A stretch of 64,000 nucleotides of DNA from Annona cherimola (GCA_030490835.1 CM059971.1:26963817-27027816); one strand, 5' to 3'; shown: positions 46,813 to 59,688, counted from the first letter of the stretch. Notes: a model not told the origin generated them from the sequence alone. Numbers and translations are program-made.

Positions 46813-48499
46813 CCTAAGTAAGGCTCCTAACAGGATCATGCCTCAACAAGACTTTGGGATGTGCAGGTTTTATTTAGGGTCATGCTCACATGCACTTGCA
46901 GCAAAGTTCAACGAACTTTGTCCGCTTATCATAATGCTAATTGTCATCCATCCATTGTGCGGCACAAATGTCTATCGTCAGATTGAACATTATGAGAAAT
47001 TCTGAAATGATTCCCTGCGGGGTGTTTGAATGGAATCGCCACTCTGCAACTACAATAATCATCACCGCCACCTTCCATGGTTATTGATGAGTAATCTCCT
47101 TTACACCTATTTCATCAATTCGATTTCAGCTAGCAAATCTTCAACATATCATGGTTGCCCTTTCACGGTCGCATTGCCTTTCAATGGATGACAAATGAAT
47201 TCCCCATTTTGAAAACTCATCTTATTCATTATCATAGTTTCTGTAACCTTAGTCAAGGATCTTTAATGGTTGCTTTCATAGCCTTCTTCCAGGACCATCA
47301 AATCCGATGGAAAAAAACCTAGTTTTAATTCATAGCTCACGCCCCACACTAATCCTAGTTAACTCCCAAATAGTGGCATGTTCGACAATTGAACCGGGGT
47401 ACAAATTGCTTACTATGGCCACCATCTTATGGATAAAACCCATTCTTTCCAATGAATGCATTCATGTTGACCTCCCACCATTTGAGGTCATCATACCCAT
47501 ACCGTTCAGTGTCAAAATAAGGCTAAATCGGTTGCACTGACATCAAGTATAAATACATGCAACTCAAATACTTCTAGTAAAACGAGTACCCAACTTATTG
47601 ATGGATAAGGCATGATTTAATATAGCTCAAAATCAATGAAATTGAAATGTCGGACTTAAAATAGGAATGGGAAATAGGCACAAGCATGGAGACCTTGTCT
47701 TTGAGCTTTAACAAATACACACCTCTATAATTCCCATACACCTAAGCCTTCATTTCAAAGAGATGGATTTGGTGGTGGAGCTTGCTATAAAAGAAGCAAT
47801 TGCAAACTGATATATTGTAGAGATTCTTAGGGAGATGGATAGAGAGAGCTCTCCAAGCCAAAGCAACCTATTCTCTTCTTGCTATGGTAGCGTAGTCTTC
47901 CCTGGAGCTAAAAAGAGGAAATAGAGGAGGAATTCTAACGAAATGTGTGGTAGTAAAAGCCGCATTTATAATTGCTTCCATTGCATGCTAGTCATTATCT
48001 CTTAAGAATTCTTCTGTCGCTTGCTTTAAATAATAACTGTTTAGGGATTCTGCACTGAAAGTGGCCGCATTTGTAGCAAATAGTAAAACAGGCATTCTTC
48101 GATGATGAACCTCTGAAAGGGAGTGAGTTTTCAATTTTTATTAGGAATTTTGAGCCTGGTCTCACTAGAATTCATGGATTGAAGGGAACTTGAAAAAAGA
48201 AATTAAAAAAAATGAAAAGAGACAGGAGTGTGGAGAATAAAGAGATTAACGAATAACAGAAATGTAGATTTTACACCTCAGTTGTCCATTCACTGAAGCA
48301 TATAAAGTGCCTATTTATACACATCTCTATGCACATTTCAATTCAGGAGAATAGGATCTGCACTAGTGAAACAAAGAAGAGCAAATGGATCTGGAAGACC
48401 TGGAATACGCTGAAGACTTGGGCGTATGTGCTGTATGTGCTGTACACATTGTTGTGTACGTGTAATCAACTGAATTTACTGTACCCTTTACATCCTCCT
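46813..48499. other. Unassigned stretch before the Copia remnant
   Basis: No gene recognised. The part nearest 48500 may be the 3' untranslated region and LTR of the Copia remnant, but no second LTR copy was seen. Confidence 0.3.
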
Positions 48500-49252
48500 A
48501 CAAACTAAACATGGGTTGGTATAACCAAAGGCCAAGTTTGGTATGTAGGTTAACAAAGGATTCACATGGCAAAGGCTTGGTGAATATATCAGCTACATTG
48601 AAAGAACTACATACAAAGCGATTAACAATGCTACCAAGGGAAACCTTCTCTCAAATAAAATGATAGTGAAACTCAATGTCCTTAAAGTAGACATGAAAAA
48701 TAGGACTAGTGGTAAGATATAAAGCTAACAAGTTATCTGAGAATAGAAGCATCGTTGTGGCTAAGGAAGGCCAATATCACGAAGAATATAAGAACCCAAC
48801 TAACCTTAGCTGCAGTATAGGCTAAGGCTCGATATTCAACTTCAGTAAAGGAATGAGCAAAAATTGGTTGCTTCTTTGCACTCCAAGAAATACAGTTGGC
48901 CCCTAGAAAGATACAAGAGCTAGTAGTAGAACGTCGAGTGTTATGACACCCTGCCCAATCAGCATCAGCAAAGGCATGAAGATCAAGAGAATTGTAAACT
49001 AAAAATTGAAAACTTGCATGCGTTATACCATGAATGTAATGCAAGATGCACTTAAGAAGTAAAAAAATCAGCTATAGTTAGAGAAGCTACTTGATGGCAA
49101 GCAAGAATCAAGTCAAGAGACAAATTTGGCAATGTACGAGTGAGATATTGAAGACCACCTACAATACTTCTAAAAAATGTAGGATAAAAAAAATTGATTT
49201 TCATAATGAGAAGAGGACTACATAGCTAAGGAGTGGCAAAAAATTTGCTTTG

Positions 49253-49533
49253 GGGTGTGTTTAGTAATGAATAAAACTTTTGGTGAAAAGTTTTGGAGAG
49301 TAAAAGTTGTCAAATGATATGATATGATAGGGGTAATGATGAGTAGTAAAGAAGATAAAGTTAAAATAGATAGGTTAGTTGTGTTGATAGTTGTGTAGAA
49401 ATGATTGAAAAGTAGGATAGTTGTATAGAAAAATGTGAAAAAATGATTAAAAAATATGATAGTTTTGGAGAATGAAAAGTTTTAGATTGAAAAGTTTTAA
49501 CTTAACATGTTTTATTAATTGTCAAACACACCC
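49253..49533 (+). mobile_element. MITE copy C, 281 bp, inside the Copia remnant
   Basis: GGGTGTGTTTAGTAATG at the left, GTCAAACACACCC at the right, TTG duplicated on both sides (49250-49252 and 49534-49536). Close to copy B in sequence and orientation. It sits between RT and RNase H of the host Copia. Confidence 0.85.
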
Positions 49534-50060
49534 TTGATGCATAAGCACCTTAGCAAGTAAATTAAGGGCATATTTGCGCTGTGAGAGAAATGAACCAGCA
49601 AAAGTCCTTGTTACATCAATGCGGAGAAAATAATATAATGCACTTATATCTTTCATGGCAAAATGTGATCTTGAATAAGATGTTGCATCATTGCTAAAAA
49701 ATACCAATGACGAGTATATCATATAGTTGCAACAAAATGGTACGAGAGCCTTGATAATAAACAAATAAAGAAGGATTAGCCACGCTACAAAAAAAGCCAT
49801 AGGTAAGTAGAAATGTACTGAATTTGTTAAACCAGGCCCTTAGATCTTGTTTAAGGCCACAAAGAGATCGCTTTAATAAATAAACATGCCTTGGAAGTTG
49901 AGGGTTTTTGAAGCTAGGAGGTTGTTCCATGTAAACTAGAATGTCTAAATCACCATGGAGAAAATCATCCTTTGCATCAAGCTGACGAATAAGCCACTTA
50001 TGAGTAGTTGTAACAACCAAAATAATGTGCAAACTACTTGGTTTAAGACAGGACTAAAGG

Positions 50061-50498
50061 TGTAACGCCCCAGGCCTAACAGTAAGGTATTGTCCGCTTT
50101 GGGCCTCGGCCCGCACGGTTTTGCCCCTCTGGGTTCACGCGCATCCCGTCCTTCCCCAAAAGGCGCCTCACTAAGGTACCTGGCGGCCTTCACTTATAAC
50201 CCAGGCTCCCCCCCTAATCCTAACCGATGTGGGATATCACATTCACCCCCCCTTGGGGCTCCAGCGTCCCCGCTGGACATCATCGGCCGGAGGTCGGGAG
50301 TGGGCTCTGATACCATTTGTAACGCCCCAGGCCTAACAGTAAGGTATTGTCCGCTTTGGGCCTCGGCCCGCACGGTTTTGCCCCTCTGGGTTCACGCGCA
50401 TCCCGTCCTTCCCGAAAAGGCGCCTCACTAAGGTACCTGGCGGCCTTCACTTATAACCCAGGCTCCCCCCCTAATCCTAACCGATGTGGGATATCACA
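50061..50498 (-). mobile_element. TRIM (terminal-repeat retrotransposon in miniature), 438 bp
   Basis: Two 181-bp terminal direct repeats (50061-50241 and 50318-50498) differ at about one site and enclose 76 bp. A 5-bp duplication AAAGG flanks them (50056-50060 and 50499-50503). On the minus strand each LTR reads TGTGATATCCCACATCGG...CGTTACA. The interior has a Met primer site (TGGTATCAGAGCC, 50315-50303) and a polypurine tract (AAGGGGGGGTGAA) next to the other LTR. It has no coding capacity and must use proteins of another element. It is inserted in the RT domain of the Copia remnant, is GC-rich unlike its surroundings, and is young, since the LTRs are nearly identical. Confidence 0.95.
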
Positions 50499-50667
50499 AA
50501 AGGTTTCCACATATTCAACACCTTCAACTTAATGAAACCTTTTGGCTACAAGACAAGCCTTCAAACACTCTAAACTACCATCAACATCGAGTTTAGTGCG
50601 AAAAACTCACTTATAACCAACAACATTCATATGAGGTAGACAAGGCACCAAAACCTAAGTATGATTG

Positions 50668-51250
50668 TGTAGCGCCCCAACTCGCCAGCATGCCATCGAG
50701 TGTAAATGAAACCCAAGTATGATTTTTTAATGTTTTTTCATTTTTTATAAGAATTTGTAGAATCCTTAGGTGAGAGGGAATTTAGAAGATTGTTTCCTAT
50801 GATTTATTCAATGAAACAAGAAGTTGAGACAAATTTTCATCCTAATCATCTAATAATCTTCACAATATGATATCAAGCCACCAAAAAATCTAACAATTAG
50901 TCCTTCATACATCACAACTCATAACTTAACACTAGATCTTGCAGCTTGGATACTTCTGATTTTAACTATTTTTGTGTGATTACAATCTCTAGCCTCTTGC
51001 TATTATCCACTTCCTTTCTACAAAATCAGAAGTTTTCATCTTCTTAAACGGGATCATTTTAAGAAGAACAATCTATTGTTGAATTCCATAAGAAACATAC
51101 AACATCTCCTTACAAGGATTTGGCCAATGAAAGAACCAAAAAATGATAAATACTAGTTTACAATGCTCTAAAAAATAGAAAAGAGCTATATAAAATCTTC
51201 ACCCCTTTCTCTTCTACGTTCCTTCTTTTAAACTCGATATTGCATGCAAT
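50668..51250 (-). repeat. Possible LTR of the Gypsy remnant
   Basis: It starts TGTAGCGCCCCAACTCGCC, an LTR-like edge, and lies where the 3' LTR of the minus-strand Gypsy remnant is expected. A short direct repeat AAGTATGATT lies on either side of 50669-50710. The second LTR was not found, so this is tentative. Confidence 0.35.
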
Positions 51251-52346
51251 CTAGTTGTCCCTCTCAAATGTCGACAATTGAGCTCTCAGCAATTGACTCC
51301 TGCCTTTCCTTCAACCCATTAAGGAGTTGGGTTCCAATGCCTAGGCCTGATATTATCCCTTAGCCCATTAAGGATCTCTTAGAAAGGTTGCATCTTAATG
51401 TCATGTGGTATGAAGAATTATGCCCTAATTCTGCCAATTCAACCCAGTGTGTAGGGCGATGCATCACAAAGCACCATAAATTGACTTCAAGGGTGTGATT
51501 GAGCACCTTCATTTGTGTTTGTCCATCCATTTGTGGATGGTAAGTAGTGTTCTACTTGAACTCTATATTATGGAGATAAAAAAAAATGCATGTCAAAAGG
51601 CACTAAGAAAGGTGTGGTTGCGATCTAACAAAATAGTGGATGGAAAGCCCTGGAGTTTGATTACTTCTTGCACAAAGACCTTTGCAATCATGGCTATTAT
51701 ATATGAATGTGAAAGAGGTACAAAATGACCATACTTAGATAAGCGATCAATCACCATCAGAATAATTAATTTGCCTCAAGATGATGGTAGGCCCTCAATC
51801 AAGTCCATTGAGATATCATACCAAATATTATCCAAAATGGGTAATGGCTACAAGAGGCCAAATGATTTTGAAGCAACTAGTTTTGCATCACCCAACATGT
51901 TGTTGCACATCTTGCTTCATTTCATACTAATAGAAATGGTCTTGAATATGTTGTAAAGCTTTAAGCACTTCAGCATGACCACCCAAAATAAAGTTATAAA
52001 AATGCTGCAATATTCTTGGAGTAAATGTCCTATGGGAAGGAAAATTACCGATAAGAAGACCATCATGGATAGAAAATTAGGAAAAATCTGATGGGTGTTG
52101 GAATATGCTATTGGAGTTTGCGCAGTGCCCAATCCTTGCGATAGTGCTGGGTGATATTAGCAACTAGAGGAAATGCATTGGAACTAATAGCCATGGCAAA
52201 AAGCTCACCTTGCTGATAGAGTGCATTCACCGCTTAGTTATAGACGCCTTTCTTGTTCTCATTACGAAAGTCACAGCCTAATATTTTGATTTTCCATTTT
52301 TGATGAGAAAATCCCACATTGGTAAAGGGGTTGAAGAGTTCTTAAG

Positions 52347-52348
<2 letters not shown>

Positions 52349-52388
<40 letters not shown>
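52349..52388. repeat. (TA)n microsatellite
   Basis: About 40 bp of uninterrupted TA within the Gypsy remnant. Confidence 0.95.
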
Positions 52389-52390
<2 letters not shown>

Positions 52391-53331
52391 GAGTAAGCTT
52401 CCTAACTTTGCTAGCCATTTTGGGATAGAACCGACCCATTTTCAACACATCAAACATTTCTATTTTAAGAGAAATTTGAGGCTGCTATAATCCATGCATA
52501 CAACAACAACCAATGAGGTATGATTGCCATCTTTTAACAACAAGCACTAGTGCCATCAACTCTTGTTCATATGTTGAAATGGTGTTGCAAGGAATAGCCT
52601 TACTAAGGTAGGCTACGTGTGACCTTGCTACATTAGCACTACACCAACTTCAACTCCTAATGCATCATATTCAACCACAAATGTAGAGAGAAATACAGAA
52701 GTGCCAGTACTAGAGGTGACGACGTGGCTTTTTTCAGAGCTATAAACACTGCATTGACAATGTCATTCCAACTAAAAGCAGACTTCTTCAACAAGGTAAT
52801 GAGCAGAATCACTAATAAACCATACTAATTCACTAATAAACCATACTAATTAACGAATTTCCTATAATACCCCATCAAGCCTAAAAAAAGATTATAATTG
52901 TGTAATGGAGGACGCTATAGGCTAATCCACAATGATAGAATTTTATCCGCATCAATACTCACATCCTCATTTGTAATAGTATGACCTAAGTACTACACTA
53001 TAGTCTGACCAAATACACACTTGTACTTATTCTCAAATAGAGAATGTTGTTGTAATATTTTGAGAGTTGTTTCCAAATAAGTAAGATGTTGCTCCCATGA
53101 TGTTCTGTATGCCAATATATCATCAAAGAATACAAGGATGAACTGCTTGAGGAAGAGCTGAAACACCCTTTTCATGAGAGCTTGAAAGGTTGCCAGAGCA
53201 TTAGATTTCCAAACAACATGATAAAAATTCAAAGCGGTTGTGATGTGTGTGAAATGCCATTTTAATTGAATTTGATGGATGCATATGAATCTAGTGGTAA
53301 ACTAATTTTAAATTAAGCTTAGGGTGTGTTT

Positions 53332-53495
53332 GGTGATGAAGAAAAAATGCTAACCAAAAACTTTTCAATCTAGAACTTTTCACTATCCATAACTACTATA
53401 ATTTTTTAATCATTTATTTACATTTTCCAACACAACTATTTTATTTTTCAATTATTTCTACATAACTACCCACATAACTAACCTAGCGAACTTCA
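53332..53495 (-). mobile_element. MITE copy F, truncated, inside the Gypsy RT
   Basis: Starts GGGTGTGTTTGGTGATGAAG after TTA, matches copy A to about ATAACTAACCTAG, then stops; the far TIR is missing. It separates the KKK-NHSW part of RT from the FQALM part. Confidence 0.75.
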
Positions 53496-54137
53496 CTATA
53501 ATATTATTGAGAGCACACTAATCTACACACATTCACCACGAATGGTTCTTTTTCTTGACAAGCAAAATGGGAGGAGAATGAACTTGAACTATGTTTAATA
53601 AAACCTTTGGACAAGGGATTGCATACCTTGTTTTCGATCTTTGTTTTCTAGTAATGAGGATAGTGGTAAGGTCGGACAACATGAAAGGCAATTCCTAGAA
53701 GTAGCTGGATGTTATGCTTCAACCCTCAAGCTAGTGGAACACCCGATGGCATGCTAAACACTTGCTTGAATTTAGCTAAGAGTGCCTCAAGCTAGTGACG
53801 CTAGTCATCTTCCTTGCTATTTCTTCTAGCAAATCTCAATTTATTATCAAACCCTCGTAATAAGAACAATTGTCCCTCTTTTGGCCCCACCCAATACAAT
53901 TTTCTAAGTTCCATTTATATCGTGGGCCCTAACTTAATACCTTGCAATTGGTATGTCTTTGTTGCCACCATAAATCTCATGAACATGGTCACATACTTTG
54001 TAGTGATGTCTCTTTACTACTTCATCCATTCCACCCCCAAGATGATATTAACATCCACCTTGATGGGAAATAATTCGATCAATAATCTAAAATATCAGCA
54101 TCGAACACCACTTCTCTGAATTTTTCCAGCCGAGATA

Positions 54138-54611
54138 ATTGATATTTGTAGTCGAAATTTTTGAGAAATAGTTAGACCTTTTAATCAATGATTTAAGCAT
54201 TTGAATGGCTAGAATTTTCTAGATCATAATACAGCCAAAATTACTAAAATTTTCAATCATTATATTAAATGCATGGGCTTTGAATATGACTTATATAAAG
54301 GGGCTACTTCTTCTCATGAAGAGCATTCGTTGGGCGTGTGTAGTTATGGATGCCGAGAAATATGAATTTGAATGGAGTGCTTGGAGTTGGGTAATGAGAA
54401 GTTAGTGAATGTAAAGTGTGAGTGTATGAGATTAAGAGAAGTGTGCGTTGAGAGTAGTAAAAACAAAATAGGTATAGTGTGAGTAATGCTAATATTAAAG
54501 GTAGAATTTTACAAGCTTAAAGTGAGGATGCTAAAATTATTTTGGGTATATTATTTATGTTGTAATATTTTTCAAGTATTGTAATAATATTTTTAGCATC
54601 CTTTCCCAACA
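54138..54611 (+). repeat. Possible 5' LTR of the decayed Copia
   Basis: It ends ...TTTCCCAACA immediately before a primer site (TGGTATCAAAGCC, 54614-54626). A start at TGATATTTGTAG (54138) is plausible but no second LTR is available to confirm it. Confidence 0.4.
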
Positions 54612-54771
54612 AGTGGTATCAAAGCCAAAGGTTGGGGACTGTGGTTCGTGTAGGCTACGCCAGCTAGACGAGTACAAGGAGATTCTGCACGCGCGCAGTC
54701 TAGGATTGTGAAGCGGATTAATTTGGGACCGAGCTTACTTAGAAGTGTTGGGCATTACTAATAAGTCCCAA

Positions 54772-56272
54772 TGGCAGATATATCTATTTCGATAAGCAAC
54801 ATTAAGAAACTAAACTATAACAACTATAATGCTTGGCGTTTATTTATATAGTTTTATTTGGTAAGCCAAAATCTTTAGGATATAGTTCGCGGCAATAGTA
54901 CTGCGCTACCCATAGATGACGAAGAATTGAAGAAATAAAAAGTAAAAGCTGATAAAGCTATGTACGTGTTAGCAACAATTATTAAAGACGAATTGCTGTA
55001 GAAGATTAAGGATGCTGAAATAACGATGTGGGACACCATAGCAGTGTTATTCACAAGAAAGAATAATACAATGCTCCAACGCTTAGAAAACGAGTTGTTA
55101 TTCGTCTCATAACAAAACATGATTGTGAGTGAATATTTCTTTAAAGTTAAATTTCTTTGTAGAGAAATTTCAAAATTAGATCCAAAAAATTAATCTCTAA
55201 AACACGAATGAGAATCTATGGTTTAAAGCCAAAGTACTACGGGATTATCGTTGCTACTCGTGGATGGGCCAAAGAACTAATTTTAACCGAGTTGGAAAAT
55301 ATTTTAGCCAACTAAGAAGTTTTAGACAATGAAATATCTAAAGTTTCAATAAATGAGGAGGAAAATGCTCTATTTGGTGAAAAAAGAGAATTCCAAAGCA
55401 AAGTTTAAGAAGCTGCGAGACGGAATCGAGACAAAAAAAAAAGGCTGGCAAAGAAAGCAGCAAGGACGGAGCTGTCAACAAGGGGGAGCTTGTGGGCGAT
55501 AAAGAAGAGATCCTCATAGCAAAAGGACCAGCTTTACAATTGTGATAAGAAAGGTTACTTCGCCACAGATTGCTGGTTTAAGTGGGCAGAAAGTAATGCT
55601 ACAATCTCTACCCATAATGAAGAAGAATGAGAACTTCAAGCATCTCTTGCAGTAGAAGAGCCTCAAGAGATGGTGGCCTCCTGTATTACTGAAATAAAAA
55701 AGGAGTCGACTCTCATATCCGTAAGCGAAAAGTTAATTAGCTATAATGATTATTAGATTGTCAATTCTGACTATTCTAATCATATGATAAGAGATTATAA
55801 GAAGCTGACAAGTACATCCAAGTACAAATGGGGATGATAACAACTTCAAACTACCAATCACTTTCATTAGTAGGACAATGATTACTCCTCAATTCAGCTC
55901 ACAGAAGGTACAATTGGGAAATGTGTTCCATATATCAAGTATGAAGAAAAATTTATTAGTAGTCTTACAACTCTTGTCTACTAGGAACTATTTAGTATTC
56001 AGCCCAAATGATTTGAAAGTATATCCCAAGTTGAAGATAACAAATGAGCCGATCATGGAAGGACATCGGCTTGAGTCTGTTTATATGATGTCTGCACAAA
56101 CAACATATATGGACAAAATAAGAAAAAAAATGAAATAGCAGATTTGTGACATGCATGGCTTGGACACGATAGCAAGCACAGGCTGAAGTAGATGATGAAG
56201 AATCCAAGCTCAGAGGTCTTCCCTAGCTAGAAGTTCAAGAGGACATAGTATGTGCCAGATGTCAGTTCGGTA
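54772..56272 (+). pseudogene. Copia gag and protease remnant, truncated on the right
   Basis: After the primer site the frame opens MADISISISNIKKLNYNNYN, a Copia gag amino terminus, then continues with many stops (LATIIKDELL, MLQRLENELLF, IVSEYFFKVKFLC). A degenerate zinc knuckle (YNCDKKGYFATDC, first Cys and the His lost) lies near 55530. Protease remains (IVNSDYSNHM, the Asp-Ser-Gly site altered) are near 55760. The clean stretch 55905-56130 (VQLGNVFHISSMKKNLLVV, IMEGHRLESVYMMSAQTTY) matches the protease/pre-integrase region of TNT1/Retrofit-like Copia. The second Sirevirus cuts it at 56273. Confidence 0.8.
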
Positions 56273-57837
56273 TGTTGGAAACAATGTTCAAAACAAAACA
56301 AATTGACCAAAGCATAAGTTTTGATGATTAAACAAAGACTAATTTGAGTATATAAAGTGTACTAATGAGTTTGCCAAGTGTTTAAGGAAAACAAAGAAGT
56401 CAAGTCGATTACCAAGTCGACTTGGACTTCGACTTGGGGTGAAGTCGATACCTAAGTCGACTTCACAAGCGAATTCAAATGGCAAAAGGTGGATAGCATT
56501 GAAAATAGAAAATAAGCAAGTGAAGTCGCAGGCCAAGTCAACTCCAGGTGCGACTTAGGAAACCAAGTCGCAGACGAAGTCGACTCCAGCATCGACTTCA
56601 AGCATCCAGAGTTGAAAAAGTGGAAACGGACATGACGAAGTCGCAGGCGAAGTCGACTCCAGGTGCGACTTGGGCAAAGTCGCAGACGAGGTCGACTCCA
56701 ACTTCGACTTGAGGAGTTCAGACTTGAAGATTGAAGTTTCAAGCTTATTCCAAGGATCCATTTGGACTTTATCAAATCCAAATAAGATGCAAAGTTCATT
56801 CTCAAAAAGCAACTGAAGTTTCTTGAAGATCAAAAGCTAAGATTCATATTCAAGATCAAATCAAGTCTATCAAGTTTTAAAGACCAACTGAGTCAAATGC
56901 AAAACAAGGCGCATGATTCAAGACTCAGACTCAGACTTGGAACCTGACAAGGTGAAGTCGCACCCGAAGTCGACTTCACCTGCGACTTGGGTCAAGTTGA
57001 TGACCAAGTCGACCCTGACTGAAACTTGAAGTTGCGACGGTGAAGCGAAGTCGCACCCGAAGTCGACTCCATCTGTGACTTGGGCGAAGTCGCATCCGAA
57101 GTCGACTCCACATGCGACTTGGGTCGCAACGGTCGAAATTTATTTGAACTTTGGCCCATTAAATGCGCGCCACCTACACTCTAACGTTCGGATTCCCTCC
57201 AAAATTATAAATAGCATTCATGGTGGACGAGGGAAGAAGCGGAAAATCATTAAGAGTGCATAACTACCATCTACAAGAGCTTTAAAGAGATCAAGCCAAC
57301 TAAAGAGGAAGAACTTTGCTTCAAACTGCAAGAGCTCAACTACTGATCATACAAAGCCATTTCAACAAGTTCTTCTCTGCGCCAAATTGCTTCAACACAT
57401 CTGTAAAGTGTAGTTTTCCTATTCTTTCTGTTGTATGTGTTAAACTTGATTTAGTTTGAGGAACTAAGATCAAGTATAAGCAAAGTTGTGTGTGATTGGA
57501 GTGTGACTCATCACCTACTTGTGCTGTGTTTTGTTGATGCCACCTAGAGCTGGAATCTAGAAGAGAGCAGTGGCTCTAATTGTATTAAGAGAATACAATA
57601 GTGGAACCCAAGTCACAAAGAGTGTGAGCTTGGAAGAGTGGAGTAGGGAGGTTGCCCGAACCACTATAAAAATCCTGTGTGCTTGATTTATACTTCTGCT
57701 ATTTATATTGCTTTCCATTTCATTTCTCCATTAAGGGGACTGGATTAATCCGGGGATAAGCTTCTGTTTAAGATATAATTTTTAAATACCCAATTCACCC
57801 CTCCCCTCTTGGTTTTGCCATCAACTTGGGACCAACA
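56273..57837 (+). repeat. 5' LTR of the second Sirevirus, 1,565 bp
   Basis: TGTTGGAAACAATG...GGGACCAACA. It is homologous to the LTRs at 19597 and 28780 read on the minus strand but clearly diverged, so it is another subfamily or an older copy. It shares the AAGTCGACTT/AAGTCGCA motif clusters, here at about 56400-57125. The bases after 57837 form the primer site TGGTATCAGAGCGG (57840-57853). Confidence 0.9.
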
Positions 57838-57885
57838 AGTGGTATCAGAGCGGTTCTTTGAGTTTACCAAAATGATCTTATTAAT

Positions 57886-59688
57886 ATGGCATCCCAATCT
57901 ACTTCCGTTTCCGCATTTGCTGAAGGCCAATCCTTTACAAGGCCACCGTTGTTTGATGGGAGCAATTTTGGATATTGGAAGCTTCGTATGAAGCAACTCA
58001 TCATGGCTACCGACATGGATTCTTGGATTGCTATCCAAGATGGAGTAACCTTGCCTACCGATGAAAGAGCTTCCAAATGGACCGATGAGGAAGTAAGAAT
58101 TGTTAAGAGCAACGCCAAAGCTATGAACTCTTTATTTTGTGCTCTTACTGCTTCTGAATATGATAGAGTATCCTCTTGCTTAACCGCCAAAGAAATATGA
58201 GATACGCTAACCTCTATCTATGAAGGAACTTCTCAAGTCCAAGGGACGAGAAGAAATATTTTGATTGGAGAACTGGAAAACTTTAGAATGCTAGAAAGAG
58301 AAAACATCTCTGAAATGTTTGCTAGATTCTCTAAAATTACTAATGCTCTAAAAGGTCTCGGAAAGGCTATATCTGAATCTGAGCAGGTCATGAAGATCTT
58401 AAGAGCTCTACCCGAATCATGGACTCCAAAGATCACTGCAATAGAAGAAGCCAAGGATCTTAACACTCTAAAGCTTGAAGACTTAATTAGCTCACTCATG
58501 TCACATGAGCTAATCAAGAGAAGAAATGAAGATCAACACAGGGACAAAAGAGCAATTGCTTTGAAAGCCGCACAAGACACAGATGACTCCTCTTCTTCTC
58601 AAAACGACGACGAAATCGCCCTACTCACAAAACGTTTCAGAAAATTTGTGAGGAAAGGCAAAAATTTCAGAAGCTTCAAGGATAGAACTCCCAGAGAAAA
58701 GAAGAAAGAATCAACCAAATTCTATCGATGCGGCGGTTCGGGACATATGCAAGCTCAATGTCCAACTCCCGAAGAAAGCAAAGTAAAAGAACAAAGAAAA
58801 GATCGAGGGGACAATAAGAGATTCGAAAGATACAAAGGAAGAGGCATGTACGTGAATGACGAGGAATCTACAACGAGTAACTCCTCAACCGATGAAATCG
58901 AAGTAGAAGAATGTGCAAGAATCTGCTGCATGGCACAAATCGAGCAAGAAGAACAAACTACCTCAACAAAATGCACAAGTAATGAAGAGGTAAGTTCCAA
59001 ACTCTCCCATTCTAAGTCAAGTTATTCTTCTTTTCAAGATTGCCTCAAATGTACTGAATTAGAAGAACTTCAAACTGCATATGATTCATTGTATGAAGAA
59101 ATGAAGAAATTAGGAAGCAAGTTTACAATTAAGAAGAAACAATGTGATGCAGCAATAATTGCAAATGGTAAACTTGCAGAGAAATTAGACAAAATAAAAG
59201 AAGAAAATGATATGCTGAAAAAGGAGAACGAATCATTAAATGAATCATTAGCTAAGTTCTCTAATCCAAGAGAAAATGTTAAAATATTTCTGAAAATGAC
59301 CTCCCAAACACATAAAAGAGGTCTTGGATATCATACATTTGAGCAAGGAGAAAGTAGCAAATCAAATGTGCAAATACTTGAGAAATATCAAACTAAAACT
59401 GCATCTATATACAAGCCACAAAAGAAAAATTTTAAGTGGATTAGAAGACCAACTATTGAACCATTGCATACTTGGAGGCCTACTCCAAGATTACCTATGG
59501 CTTGTAATTTCTGCAATAAATTGGGTCATAAAACTTACAAATGTAATTTTAAGAAATTATATGACCGTGGTGCAAAATTAGTTTGGGTTCCAAGGAACAC
59601 AAGATTTGGGCTTTCCAAGTTAGAACAACAAAGATTAATATATATTACTAACCCAAATGGACCCATAAAATGGGTACCAAGGAGATAA
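57886..59688 (+). pseudogene. Sirevirus gag, nearly intact (one in-frame TGA)
   Basis: ATG 57886 (MASQSTSVSAFAEGQSF) to TAA 59686-59688, about 600 codons in one frame apart from TGA at 58198-58200, where the family has Trp (TGG to TGA). It contains the gag region with YWKLRMKQLIMAT, LRALPESWTPKITAIEEAKD, a CCHC-type knuckle at about 58726-58767 whose first Cys is Phe (FYRCGGSGHMQAQC), a coiled coil (LAEKLDKIKEENDMLKKENE) and a second knuckle (CNFCNKLGHKTYKC). Gag packages element RNA into virus-like particles. Everything apart from the TGA and the changed Cys looks sound. Confidence 0.88.

Larger units (their letters stand above)
48500..50660 (-). pseudogene. Copia pol remnant (RT and RNase H), invaded by a MITE and a TRIM
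   Basis: Reading from high to low coordinates, the RT starts near 50650 (NVVGYK.VFRTKLDVDGS, LVAKRF), is interrupted by the TRIM at 50061-50498, then continues with WLIRQLDAKDDFLHGDLD, VYMEQPPSFKNP and LLKRSLCGLKQ (50032-49800). The catalytic YVDD region is degraded to QLYDILV. The MITE at 49253-49533 follows. RNase H comes next (LHAFADADWAGCHNTRRSTT, ISWSAKKQPIFAHS, 48990-48850), then an ADIFTKPL-like end at about 48540. Stops and shifts are frequent. Different lineage from the Sireviruses. Confidence 0.85.
51251..54110 (-). pseudogene. Ty3/Gypsy pol remnant: protease, RT and integrase pieces
   Basis: On the minus strand the order is protease-like VDVNIILGVEWMK (about 54060-54020), RT start RPYHYPHY and ILLVKKK (about 53670-53540), RT core (FQALMKRVFQLFLKQFILVF and DDILAYRTSWEQHL at about 53185-53095, with FFDDIL as the catalytic motif), KCVFGQ, then integrase core ISMDLIEGLP, VIDRLSKYGHFVPLSHS, and HYLPSTNGWTN (family form YHPQTDGQT) at about 51820-51525. 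Most joins are broken by stops and shifts. A truncated MITE interrupts RT at 53332. Confidence 0.8.

Noticed and set aside
50090..50532. ORFs reading SALGLGPHGFAPLGSRASRP
   Set aside because: They lie in the TRIM terminal repeats, which are non-coding.
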